The translations under genes and the position numbers were made by a program. From positions 496,001 through 560,000 of the forward strand of contig NZ_QFFY01000005.1 of assembly GCF_003131205.1 (NCBI RefSeq): a stretch of 64,000 bases of DNA. The letters run 5' to 3'. Below, piece after piece: positions 35,887-42,767 of this stretch. The notes beneath the pieces are model-generated. The model was not told the origin of the DNA. It did no database searches and worked only from the letters and a program-made list of their open reading frames with translations. This stretch comes from Occallatibacter savannae. Lineage in GTDB: Bacteria; Acidobacteriota; Terriglobia; Terriglobales; Acidobacteriaceae. Within the stretch, counting starts at the first letter, position 1. The number at the start of each line of letters is the position of its first letter.

Positions 35887-36051
35887 TTCTCGAACCCCAC
35901 CTGTCTTAAGGAAAGCGGAAACCCGCGGCCGAGAGTCGCGGGAAACTCGCTGTTCAGGAGCGCTTCAGTTCAGCGAATGCGAGCGTTAAGTGTCGCCATC
36001 CTAAAGCAAGACAAATGAAATCCAAATCAGGAACGCATAAAGAAATTCGCC

Positions 36052-36089
36052 GCTTCCAAAAAGAAGCGGGCCGGGATCTCTCCCGGCCC
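36052..36089 (-). terminator. Rho-independent terminator of ahcY
   Basis: A 9-base perfect stem (GGGCCGGGA at 36068-36076 with TCCCGGCCC at 36081-36089) has a 4-base loop. Read on the minus strand it is followed by GCTTCTTTTT. It sits after the ahcY stop and after six heptamer repeats. Confidence 0.85.
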
Positions 36090-36130
36090 AACTGAAAGCT
36101 GACAACCGACGACTGACGACTGACAACTGG
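36089..36130 (-). repeat. Heptamer tandem repeat, six units, between ahcY stop and terminator
   Basis: Six successive 7-base units on the plus strand read CAACTGA, AAGCTGA, CAACCGA, CGACTGA, CGACTGA and CAACTGG. They end three bases before the ahcY stop codon (36134-36136). They match the units of the large array at 41497-41636, also placed directly after a stop. Confidence 0.8.
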
Positions 36131-36133
36131 TTC

Positions 36134-37558
36134 TTAGTACCTGTAGAACTCCGGCTTATACGGCCCTTCCACCGGCACGCCGATGTAATCCGCCTGGCGC
36201 TGCGACAGCTTCGTCAGCTTCACGCCGATCTTTTCCAGATGCAGCCTTGCCACTTCCTCGTCCAGCTTCTTCGGCAGCGTGTAGACGTTGACCTTGTAGC
36301 TGTCCTTGTTCTTCCATAGGTCGAGTTGTGCCAGCGTCTGGTTCGCGAAGCTGTTCGACATCACGAAGCTCGGGTGACCCGTCGCGCAACCAAGATTCAC
36401 CAGGCGGCCTTCAGCCAGCATGAAGATCTCGTGCCCGTCGTCAAATGTGTATTTGTCCACCTGAGGCTTGATGTTCGTTTTCCTCGCGGTCTTGTCGTTG
36501 TTCAGCCGATCGATCTGAATTTCGTTATCGAAGTGTCCGATGTTGCAGACGATCGCCTGGTCCTTCATCTTCTGCATGTGCTCAAGCGTGATGATGTCCA
36601 CGTTGCCTGTGGTGGTCACGTAGATATCACCGCGCCCCAGCGTGTCCTCAACCGTCGTAACCTCGAAGCCTTCCATGGCCGCCTGCAGTGCATTGATTGG
36701 GTCGATCTCCGTCACAATCACGCGAGCGCCCATGCCGCGCAGCGAGTGCGCGCAGCCCTTGCCCACATCGCCATATCCGCAAACCACGGCAACCTTGCCC
36801 GCCACCATCACGTCGGTGGCGCGCTTGATGCCGTCTGCCAGCGACTCGCGGCAGCCATACAGGTTGTCGAACTTCGACTTGGTTACGGAGTCATTCACGT
36901 TGATCGCAGGAACCAGCAGCTTGCCTTTCTCCATCATCTGGTAGAGGCGGTGCACGCCGGTCGTCGTCTCTTCGCTGACGCCGCGCCACTCCTTCACAAC
37001 CTTGTGCCAGTGCTGCTTGTCTTCGGCATAAACACGCTTTAGCAGATCCTTGATCACCTGCTCTTCGTGATTGCCGGAAGCCGTGTTGACCCAGTCGTCG
37101 CCCTCTTCCAACTCATAACCCTTGTGGATGAGCAGAGTAACGTCGCCGCCGTCGTCGACGACGAGCTCCGGGCCTTTGCCGTTCTTGTGGCTCAGTGCCT
37201 TGTACGTGCACTCCCAGTAGTCTTCAAGCGTCTCGCCCTTCCACGCGAACACCGGAACGCCGCTGGCCGCAATCGCTGCCGCCGCGTGATCCTGCGTCGA
37301 GAAGATGTTGCAGCTGGCCCAGCGAACTTCGGCGCCAAGGCTCACCAGCGTCTCGATCAGAACCGCTGTCTGAATGGTCATATGCAGGGAGCCGGTGATG
37401 CGAACACCCTTCAGCGGCTTATCGGCTGCGTACTTGTTGCGGATGGCCATAAGGCCCGGCATCTCGTGCTCGGCGATGGAGATCTCTTTGCGGCCCCAAT
37501 CAGCCAGCGAGAGATCTGCAACTTTGTATTCGGTAAGTTCGAGGGTTGAGGAAGCCAT
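36134..37558 (-). CDS. ahcY: S-adenosylhomocysteinase
   Basis: The 474-residue enzyme hydrolyses S-adenosylhomocysteine to adenosine and homocysteine in the methylation cycle. It shows GSLHMTIQTAVLIETL, SCNIFSTQDHAAAAI, the NAD-binding VVCGYGDVGKGCA, and the C-terminal tail ending in KPEFYRY with the conserved Lys and Tyr. The ATG at 37558 has AGGAGAAC directly upstream. It is divergent from an ArsR-methyltransferase fusion gene, with only 62 bases between the starts. The gene ends with heptamer repeats and a terminator. Confidence 0.96.
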   Translation of the reverse strand: MASSTLELTEYKVADLSLADWGRKEISIAEHEMPGLMAIRNKYAADKPLKGVRITGSLHMTIQTAVLIETLVSLGAEVRWASCNIFSTQDHAAAAIAASGVPVFAWKGETLEDYWECTYKALSHKNGKGPELVVDDGGDVTLLIHKGYELEEGDDWVNTASGNHEEQVIKDLLKRVYAEDKQHWHKVVKEWRGVSEETTTGVHRLYQMMEKGKLLVPAINVNDSVTKSKFDNLYGCRESLADGIKRATDVMVAGKVAVVCGYGDVGKGCAHSLRGMGARVIVTEIDPINALQAAMEGFEVTTVEDTLGRGDIYVTTTGNVDIITLEHMQKMKDQAIVCNIGHFDNEIQIDRLNNDKTARKTNIKPQVDKYTFDDGHEIFMLAEGRLVNLGCATGHPSFVMSNSFANQTLAQLDLWKNKDSYKVNVYTLPKKLDEEVARLHLEKIGVKLTKLSQRQADYIGVPVEGPYKPEFYRY

Positions 37559-37620
37559 TCAGTTCTCCTTAGTAGGCGAGATCGACGACCTAATGCATCG
37601 ACGAATCGTGATATATTGAT
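37559..37620. promoter_or_regulatory. Divergent control region between ahcY and the ArsR-methyltransferase gene
   Basis: Sixty-two bases hold both promoters. The segment 37605-37620 is AT-rich and repeats TGATAT-like half sites typical of ArsR operators, but the symmetry is incomplete. It is the most likely binding site of the fusion regulator. It is too short for a SAM or SAH riboswitch. Confidence 0.4.
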
Positions 37621-38568
37621 ATGTACCAGAAACCCATGGCCGCGTCAATTGTGAAAATGCTCCGCGTTGTAGCCGACCCCAATCGGCTCCGCATCCTCCT
37701 GCTCCTCAAAGCCGAAGAGCTTTCCGTTGCCGAGCTGCAGGAAATCCTGGTTATGGGCCAGAGCACCATCTCCACCCATCTTTCCCAGCTCAAGCAGGCC
37801 GGTCTCGTTGAGGACCGCCGAATCGGCAAGAACAGCCTTTATCGCCTCACGTCAGGCAACGGGAACGACGTCCTCACTGACCTCCTGGCTCGTGCCCAAA
37901 AAGAGATCCCTGAGGCGCCCCACGACCGCGCTACAGCCCGTCGCGTCGTCAAGAAGCGCCAGGACAAGATGCGCGCCTTCTTCGATAGCGTCGCCGGCCG
38001 CCTCGGCAAAGACTATGTCCCCGGCAAATCCTGGAAGGCGATGGCCGAAGCCCTTCTCCGCCTGATGCCTCCGCAAACCATCGCAGATCTCGGCGCCGGT
38101 GATGGCAGCTTCTCGCTCCTCCTCGCTCAGAGCGCCGAAAAGATTATCGCCGTCGACGCCTCCGCAAAAATGATCGAGTTTGCCCGCGAGCAAGCCAGCC
38201 GCAATCACGTCAAGAACGTCGACTATCGTCTAGGCGACATGGAAGAACTCCCCATCGACGACGCCTCGGTCGACCTCGTCTTCTTCTCGCAATCGCTCCA
38301 CCACGCGCTGCATCCCGACCGGGCCATCTGCGAAGCCGCCCGCATCCTCAAGCCCGGCGGTCGCATCGCTATCCTCGACCTCGCGAAGCACCGCTTCGAA
38401 GAAGCCCGCGATATCTACGCCGACGAGTGGCTCGGCTTCAGCGAAGCCGAACTCGAGTCCATGCTCGAAGATGCAGGCTTCTCGAAAGCTCACACGTCCG
38501 TCGTCTACAAAGAAGACAAGCCACCGCACTTCCAGACGCTGCTCGCGGTCGCCCGCAAAGCGCAGTGA
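37621..38568 (+). CDS. ArsR-family regulator fused to a SAM-dependent methyltransferase domain
   Basis: The 315-residue product has an N-terminal winged helix (VVADPNRLRILLLL, then MGQSTISTHLSQLKQAGLVEDRR) and a C-terminal class I methyltransferase fold with ADLGAGDGSFSLLL (SAM motif I), VDASAKM and a SLHHALHP segment. The same layout is known for regulators of methionine and SAM metabolism that sense S-adenosylhomocysteine (SahR-like). Its divergent position from ahcY fits that role. No ribosome-binding site precedes the ATG at 37621, so it may be leaderless or start at the ATG at 37636. A TATATT at 37612-37617 lies against the start. Confidence 0.82.
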   Translation: MYQKPMAASIVKMLRVVADPNRLRILLLLKAEELSVAELQEILVMGQSTISTHLSQLKQAGLVEDRRIGKNSLYRLTSGNGNDVLTDLLARAQKEIPEAPHDRATARRVVKKRQDKMRAFFDSVAGRLGKDYVPGKSWKAMAEALLRLMPPQTIADLGAGDGSFSLLLAQSAEKIIAVDASAKMIEFAREQASRNHVKNVDYRLGDMEELPIDDASVDLVFFSQSLHHALHPDRAICEAARILKPGGRIAILDLAKHRFEEARDIYADEWLGFSEAELESMLEDAGFSKAHTSVVYKEDKPPHFQTLLAVARKAQ

Positions 38569-38623
38569 ACGCGCGTGAACAGTCCTCGTGCATTACCATT
38601 GCATCCAATCCACCGAAGTAGAC

Positions 38624-38971
38624 ATGCCAACGCGTAAACCAGAACCGACCCCCACCGAGCCCCCCAAGCCGGTCCGCCTCACCCGCGCTCAGCGCACCGC
38701 TATCCTCAAAGCCCTCTCTGACCCCAAGCGCTTCGAACTCCTCGAGACCATCGCGCGCTCCCAATGTCCCCTCGGCTGCACTGCTGCTCACGAAGCCCTC
38801 TCCATCGCTCCCGCCACTCTTTCCCATCACATCAAAGAGCTCCAGACCAGCGGCCTCATCGACGTCCGCAGAGAAGGGAAGTTTGCCTTCCTCTCCATCA
38901 AACCCGGAGTCCTCGAGGCCTTATCCACCTACCTTCAATCCCTGAGCCCCGCCGGCTGTCCCACCCGCTGA
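38624..38971 (+). CDS. ArsR-family transcriptional regulator
   Basis: The 115-residue protein has a Pro-rich N-terminal tail of about 20 residues and a winged helix (AILKALSDPKRFELLETIA, then APATLSHHIKELQTSGLIDVRREG). No metal-binding CxC motif is seen in the recognition helix; cysteines at SQCPLGC could bind a metal or sense thiol oxidation. It lies 184 bases before a short-chain dehydrogenase gene on the same strand, a common regulator-target pair. The ATG at 38624 was chosen over 38588 because the domain begins there. Confidence 0.85.
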   Translation: MPTRKPEPTPTEPPKPVRLTRAQRTAILKALSDPKRFELLETIARSQCPLGCTAAHEALSIAPATLSHHIKELQTSGLIDVRREGKFAFLSIKPGVLEALSTYLQSLSPAGCPTR

Positions 38972-38972
38972 C

Positions 38973-39006
38973 AGCGTGTGACACGCTAACGCGCTAACTC
39001 GCTTGG
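38973..39006 (+). repeat. Palindrome and octamer repeats directly after an arsR stop codon
   Basis: A 15-base palindrome AGCGTGT-G-ACACGCT (38973-38987) begins one base after the stop codon. Three 8-base units, ACGCTAAC, GCGCTAAC and TCGCTTGG, run from 38983 to 39006. A related ACGCTAAA occurs at about 39023. The period is 8, not 7 as in the arrays elsewhere in the window. Confidence 0.55.
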
Positions 39007-39155
39007 TGCGAAGCGCCGCTGACACGCTAAAAGATTAAAAACTCAAAAATCCACAATCCTGCTGAATCCATTCCCCGCTCCCCACATCAATTCGATAGTT
39101 GTCGAAACGTCGAACATGAACGGCGCCGGACAGCAACCGATCGGAGGATCAGAAA

Positions 39156-39905
39156 ATGAGCAAACTTCAGGGCAAAGTCGCATTGGTAACTGGCGCATCC
39201 AAGGGCATCGGAGCCGCAATCGCAAAGGAACTCGCCTCGCAGGGCGCCGCAGTGGCGGTTAATTACTCAGGCAGCAAAGAAGCCGCGGACAAGGTCGTAG
39301 CCGAAATCAAGCAGGCCGGCGGTAAAGCCATCGCTGTGCAAGCCAACGTTGCCGACCCGGCCTCCATCAGCCCGTTGATCAAAACGGTCGTCCAGACCTT
39401 CGGCCCCATCGACATCCTCGTCAACAACGCAGGCATCTACGAGCCGAGTCCTCTCGAAGCCATCACCCCCGAACACTTCCATCGCCAGTTCAACATCAAT
39501 GTTCTCGGACTCCTGCTCGTTACCCAGGCCGCAGTGGCCCACTTCAACCCGAAGGGTGGCAGCGTGATTAACATCAGCTCTGTCGTCAAGGATGGCGCGG
39601 CAAACCTCAGCGTCTACAGCGCAACCAAGGGCGCAGTCGACACCATTACCGCATCTCTGGCCCAGGAACTTGGTCCCAAGAAAATCAGGGTCAATTCGCT
39701 CAATCCCGGAATGATCGAAACCGAGGGCGCGCACGCCGCTGGATTCATCGGAAGCGACTTCCAGAAACTCGCAGAGTCCCGCACTCCTTTCGGCCGCATC
39801 GGCCAGCCAAAGGACATCGCCACTGCGACCGCACTGCTCGCCTCAGACGACTCCGGCTGGATCAACGGCCAGGCCATCTACGCTGCCGGCGGCTTCCGCC
39901 TGTAA
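39156..39905 (+). CDS. Short-chain dehydrogenase/reductase (FabG-like)
   Basis: The 249-residue enzyme has the classical SDR cofactor motif TGASKGIG at residues 12-19, NNAG, the catalytic Ser of NISSV, and YSATK with Tyr and Lys. A C-terminal GGFRL ending is present. It uses NAD(P)H; an Arg/Lys pattern for NADPH is not decisive. It is similar to 3-oxoacyl-ACP reductases but unlinked to fatty-acid genes, so a xenobiotic or ketone substrate is as likely. It may be repressed by the ArsR protein encoded upstream. Confidence 0.87.
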   Translation: MSKLQGKVALVTGASKGIGAAIAKELASQGAAVAVNYSGSKEAADKVVAEIKQAGGKAIAVQANVADPASISPLIKTVVQTFGPIDILVNNAGIYEPSPLEAITPEHFHRQFNINVLGLLLVTQAAVAHFNPKGGSVINISSVVKDGAANLSVYSATKGAVDTITASLAQELGPKKIRVNSLNPGMIETEGAHAAGFIGSDFQKLAESRTPFGRIGQPKDIATATALLASDDSGWINGQAIYAAGGFRL

Positions 39906-39912
39906 GCGAACT

Positions 39913-39946
39913 GCATTCCGGCTCCACGATCTGGAGGCCGGAATGC
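39913..39946 (+). terminator. Stem-loop after the SDR gene, possible terminator
   Basis: GCATTCCGGCTCCA pairs with TGGAGGCCGGAATGC with one bulged G and a 5-base loop, eight bases after the stop. No T tract follows, so rho-independent termination is doubtful; it may protect the mRNA end. Confidence 0.45.
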
Positions 39947-40193
39947 ACGCTGCACCTCACAAAGGAAGCAATCATGGTTCACAGCATTCTTTCCACTCTT
40001 TCCGTCGCGGCTTTTGGAATCCTTGCCGCCAGGGCCGGCGATCTTCTTCGCCGTCCATCCATTCGCAGCAAATCCTGCGATGATCCTCAGTCGACCAGTT
40101 CTGTCTGGAGCTACCAGGCAGAAGCAGCCCAGCCGGAAAAGACTTGGCTCAACGTCCAACGCCACGGAACCTGCTGATAAGACAATGAACTCG

Positions 40194-40228
40194 GGTTTCC
40201 CATCCAAGCCCTGCTTGGGTGGGAAACC
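40194..40228. repeat. Isolated 16-base-pair inverted repeat
   Basis: GGTTTCCCATCCAAGC (40194-40209) pairs with GCTTGGGTGGGAAACC (40213-40228), with one G-T pair and a 3-base loop. A run of six A follows on the plus strand. It belongs to no gene end, being 35 bases or more from any. Confidence 0.7.
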
Positions 40229-40316
40229 AAAAAACTCAACCGGTCCATGATTCTTGGGTGGCCCCGGAGCTTGCACCAGGCGGAGCCGAAGTGTCTCGAA
40301 TCTGTGACCTGGAAGC

Positions 40317-41402
40317 TCAGTCCCGTTCCGCGGCCAGCAACTCCCTCTTCCGCTCCACGCCCCACCGATATCCCGTTAGCGATCCATGCGATCCCACCAC
40401 ACGATGGCATGGCACAATCAGCGCTACGCGGTTCGTCGCGCATGCTCGCGCCACCGCGCGCGTCGCGTTTGGCTCGCCCATCTCACGCGCCAGTTCGCTG
40501 TAGCTCCGCGTCTCGCCGCGCGGAATCTGCCGCAGAGCCTGCCACACCCTGAGCTGAAACACCGTTCCTCGTAAATCGAGTCCCGCTCCCAGTGCGCCCA
40601 GCTTTGTAAGATCGGAACCCTCGCGCACGCTGGCCAGCGCCGCATCCACCATCTCTGCAAGAGAAGAATCTCTGCGCAACTCGGCCGCCGGAAACTCCTC
40701 GCGCAAACTCGCCTCCGCCTCTTCGCGTGTCGATCCCAGAGACAGCCAGCACAGTCCTCGATCCGTGCTGCCCACCACCATCCAACCGAACGGCGACCTG
40801 GCCGAGCACCAGCGAATCTGCTCTCCTTTGCCGCCCTGCGCAAACCTGGCAGGAGTCATTCCCAGTTGCGTGCCCTCATAGGCCCGGCTCGATGAACCAA
40901 ACCCGGCGTCGTAGATGGCGTCGGTCACGCGGCCCTGCTGCTTCAGGGCGTCGCGCAGCCGGCTTGCTCGCAGCGATCGCTGATACTGCAGCGGACTCAC
41001 ACCGATCTCCTGCTTGAATGCCCGCTGCACCGTAAACGGGCTCATTCCGGCGACTTTGCCAAGCTCCGCCAGTGGCACTGAACGATCGATATTGCTCTCG
41101 AGATGTCTGCGAATCAGCTCCAGAGATTTGCCCGATGCGGCCGAAAGAGGCTTGCATCGCTTGCACGCACGGAACCCTGCCTTCTGCGCCTCATCCGTCG
41201 TTGCAAAAAACCGGACGTTGTCCCGCAGCGGTCGCCGGCTCTTGCACTCTGGCCGGCAGAAAACGCCCGTCGTCAACACAGCGTAGAAGAAACGCCCGTT
41301 GCGGTCGCGCTCGCAGAGCTGCTGCCAGGCTCGCTCCGCATCGATTTCGTTTAGGCTCTCTGCCATCGTCCTGACTGCTGCAAGTTGAAGGTTGTTCGTC
41401 AT
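40317..41402 (-). CDS. ada: Ada: methylated-DNA methyltransferase and transcriptional regulator
   Basis: The 361-residue protein has all Ada parts in order. An N-terminal zinc domain has cysteines at FCRPEC and ACKRC that take methyl groups from phosphotriesters. An AraC-type double helix-turn-helix follows (VPLAELGKVAGMSPFTVQRAFKQEIG). The C-terminal O6-methylguanine transferase has the acceptor cysteine in VPCHRVVG. It repairs alkylated DNA and, once methylated, activates its regulon. The start could be 41402 or the ATG at 41366. An alkA-like partner is not adjacent. It is transcribed toward the SDR gene. Confidence 0.94.
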   Translation of the reverse strand: MTNNLQLAAVRTMAESLNEIDAERAWQQLCERDRNGRFFYAVLTTGVFCRPECKSRRPLRDNVRFFATTDEAQKAGFRACKRCKPLSAASGKSLELIRRHLESNIDRSVPLAELGKVAGMSPFTVQRAFKQEIGVSPLQYQRSLRASRLRDALKQQGRVTDAIYDAGFGSSSRAYEGTQLGMTPARFAQGGKGEQIRWCSARSPFGWMVVGSTDRGLCWLSLGSTREEAEASLREEFPAAELRRDSSLAEMVDAALASVREGSDLTKLGALGAGLDLRGTVFQLRVWQALRQIPRGETRSYSELAREMGEPNATRAVARACATNRVALIVPCHRVVGSHGSLTGYRWGVERKRELLAAERD

Positions 41403-41496
41403 GCACTCATACTGGGCGATCCGCGACTCCAGTACACTCCGATTCTTGCGCGCAATTCTCAAAAAATTAGCTGTCGCCTTCGCGTCCGAACAGAAT

Positions 41497-41636
41497 CAAC
41501 CGACAACCGACAACCGACAACCGACAACCGACAACCGACAACTGGCAACTGGCAACTGACAACTGACAACTGCCAACTGGCAACTGACAACTGCCAACTG
41601 GCAACTGACAACTGCCAACTGGCAACTGACAACTGG
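41497..41636 (-). repeat. Heptamer tandem repeat array, 20 units, directly after kdsB
   Basis: Twenty contiguous 7-base units fill exactly 140 bases: six CAACCGA, then CAACTGG twice, CAACTGA twice, and a mixture of CAACTGC, CAACTGG and CAACTGA. The three units CAACTGA, CAACTGC, CAACTGG form a 21-base higher-order repeat used three times. The array ends at the base before the kdsB stop codon (41637). Single-base variants within units exclude a simple sequencing artefact. Confidence 0.97.
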
Positions 41637-42383
41637 CTACTGCCCGCTCGCCTCGCGCGAAAACAGCACCGCCTCTGCCCGTACGAGATCCTCTTCCGTA
41701 TCGACTCCGATCGTGTCCGCCGGAGCGCTGGCAACGTAGATGTCCATCCCCGCCTCTAGCAGCCGCAGCTGCTCCAGCTTTTCAATCGACTCCAGCCAGC
41801 CCCCCGGCAACTCCGCAAACTTCTCCAGCGCTGCCCGGCGATATGCGTAGATCCCGAGGTGCTTGCGGTACCCGGAGAACCCCGAGCTGTCCCGGTCGTA
41901 GGGAATCGTCGCTCGCGAGAAGTACAGCGCCTTCCCATCGAGAGCCGTAACCACCTTCACCGCATTCGGATTGTGTACGTCACTCGCCGCGCACCGCACC
42001 GCCAGCGTGCCCACCTGCACCTCGGGCCGCTCAAAAAGCGCCAGCAGGGGAGGGAAGAACCCTGCCGTCAACGTAGGCTCGTCTCCCTGGATGTTCACGT
42101 AGACATCGCTCTCGATCTGCCGCGCCACCTCACGCACCCGATCCGAACCACTCGCACAGTGGGTCGAGGTCATGGCTACCGGGATCCCTCGGTCCCGGCA
42201 AACCCCCGCGACCTCGTCCGAGTCCGTCGCCACCACAACCGGATCCATCAGCCCGCTCCCCGCGGCCGCCCTCCATACCCACTCCACCATCGGCCGGCCG
42301 GCGAGCCCCCGCAGGACCTTTCGTTCCAGCCGCGTCGACGCGAGCCGCGCCGGAATCACCCCCGCAATCCGTAACCTGCTCAT
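41637..42383 (-). CDS. kdsB: 3-deoxy-manno-octulosonate cytidylyltransferase
   Basis: The 248-residue enzyme activates Kdo as CMP-Kdo for lipopolysaccharide. It has the nucleotide loop IPARLASTRLERKVL, the VATDSDEV motif, the metal-binding INIQGDEP-like VNIQGDEP, and RKHLGIYAYRR. The size is standard. Its presence shows that the organism makes Kdo-containing lipopolysaccharide. It is transcribed away from the tRNA gene. Its stop is followed immediately by the 20-unit heptamer array. Confidence 0.95.
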   Translation of the reverse strand: MSRLRIAGVIPARLASTRLERKVLRGLAGRPMVEWVWRAAAGSGLMDPVVVATDSDEVAGVCRDRGIPVAMTSTHCASGSDRVREVARQIESDVYVNIQGDEPTLTAGFFPPLLALFERPEVQVGTLAVRCAASDVHNPNAVKVVTALDGKALYFSRATIPYDRDSSGFSGYRKHLGIYAYRRAALEKFAELPGGWLESIEKLEQLRLLEAGMDIYVASAPADTIGVDTEEDLVRAEAVLFSREASGQ

Positions 42384-42446
42384 GCACGCGAGTCTACAGG
42401 ACTAGCCAGCCCGGTTACCTGCGCCAAACGACCGGCTCGTCAGGAA

Positions 42447-42476
42447 TTGACCCAGCCTTCCGATCACCCGTATCAT
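42447..42476 (+). promoter_or_regulatory. Probable sigma-70-type promoter of tRNA-Met
   Basis: TTGACC at 42447-42452 and TATCAT at 42471-42476 are separated by 18 bases. The -10 element ends about 58 bases before the mature tRNA, consistent with a processed 5' leader. Confidence 0.55.
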
Positions 42477-42534
42477 CAACAGTGGCGAAGCATTACGCCG
42501 TCGGGAGTGCCCGCGCGTTCAGCTCGTCTCCTCC

Positions 42535-42611
42535 GGCGGGGTAGCTCAGATGGTTAGAGCGTGGGATTCATAACCCCAAGGTCGAGAGTTCGATTCTCTC
42601 CCCCGCCACCA
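42535..42611 (+). tRNA. tRNA-Met (anticodon CAT, elongator)
   Basis: A 77-base cloverleaf with acceptor stem GGCGGGG pairing with CCCCGCC, D arm GCTC/GAGC, the anticodon loop TTCATAA, and T arm GAGAG-TTCGATT-CTCTC. The CCA end is encoded (42609-42611). The first acceptor pair G-C marks an elongator rather than an initiator tRNA, which would have a mismatch there. The A-C pair at the anticodon stem end is tolerated. Confidence 0.95.
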
Positions 42612-42767
42612 GAAGCCTCCCGCCTCCTTCCACAGCCATTACTTTCGCCGGCCATTGCGGATCTCTGATCCTTGTTCTCTCACCCCTCCGAATCACCCCT
42701 TGCGCTATCATTGCGTCTATATAACAGCGGCCCGCTCTCCACCCAATGGGCCGTACCGGTGGTGTGT

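Larger units (their letters stand above)
39906..40316. other. Intergenic region with two stem-loops, 39906-40316
   Basis: This 411-base gap holds a hairpin at 39913-39946 (14 pairs with a single bulge) just after the SDR stop, and a second at 40194-40228. A 67-codon frame at 39974-40177 has a fair ribosome-binding site (AAAGGAAG) and a hydrophobic first 20 residues, but the rest looks random. I would not call it a gene. No other coding signal is seen. Confidence 0.45.

Noticed and set aside
37559..37620. SAM or SAH riboswitch in front of ahcY
   Set aside because: The whole divergent gap is 62 bases and holds two promoters; there is no room for such an element and no conserved stem is seen.
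39974..40177. A 67-codon frame with a fair ribosome-binding site
   Set aside because: Only its first 20 residues look protein-like and the rest has no structure or similarity I can see; left as part of the intergenic entry.
41497..41636. CRISPR-like array of direct repeats
   Set aside because: The units are contiguous 7-base repeats without spacers, and no cas gene is near.
42535..42611. tRNA-Met as a phage or island attachment site
   Set aside because: No integrase gene and no repeat of the tRNA 3' end was noticed in the flanking sequence.
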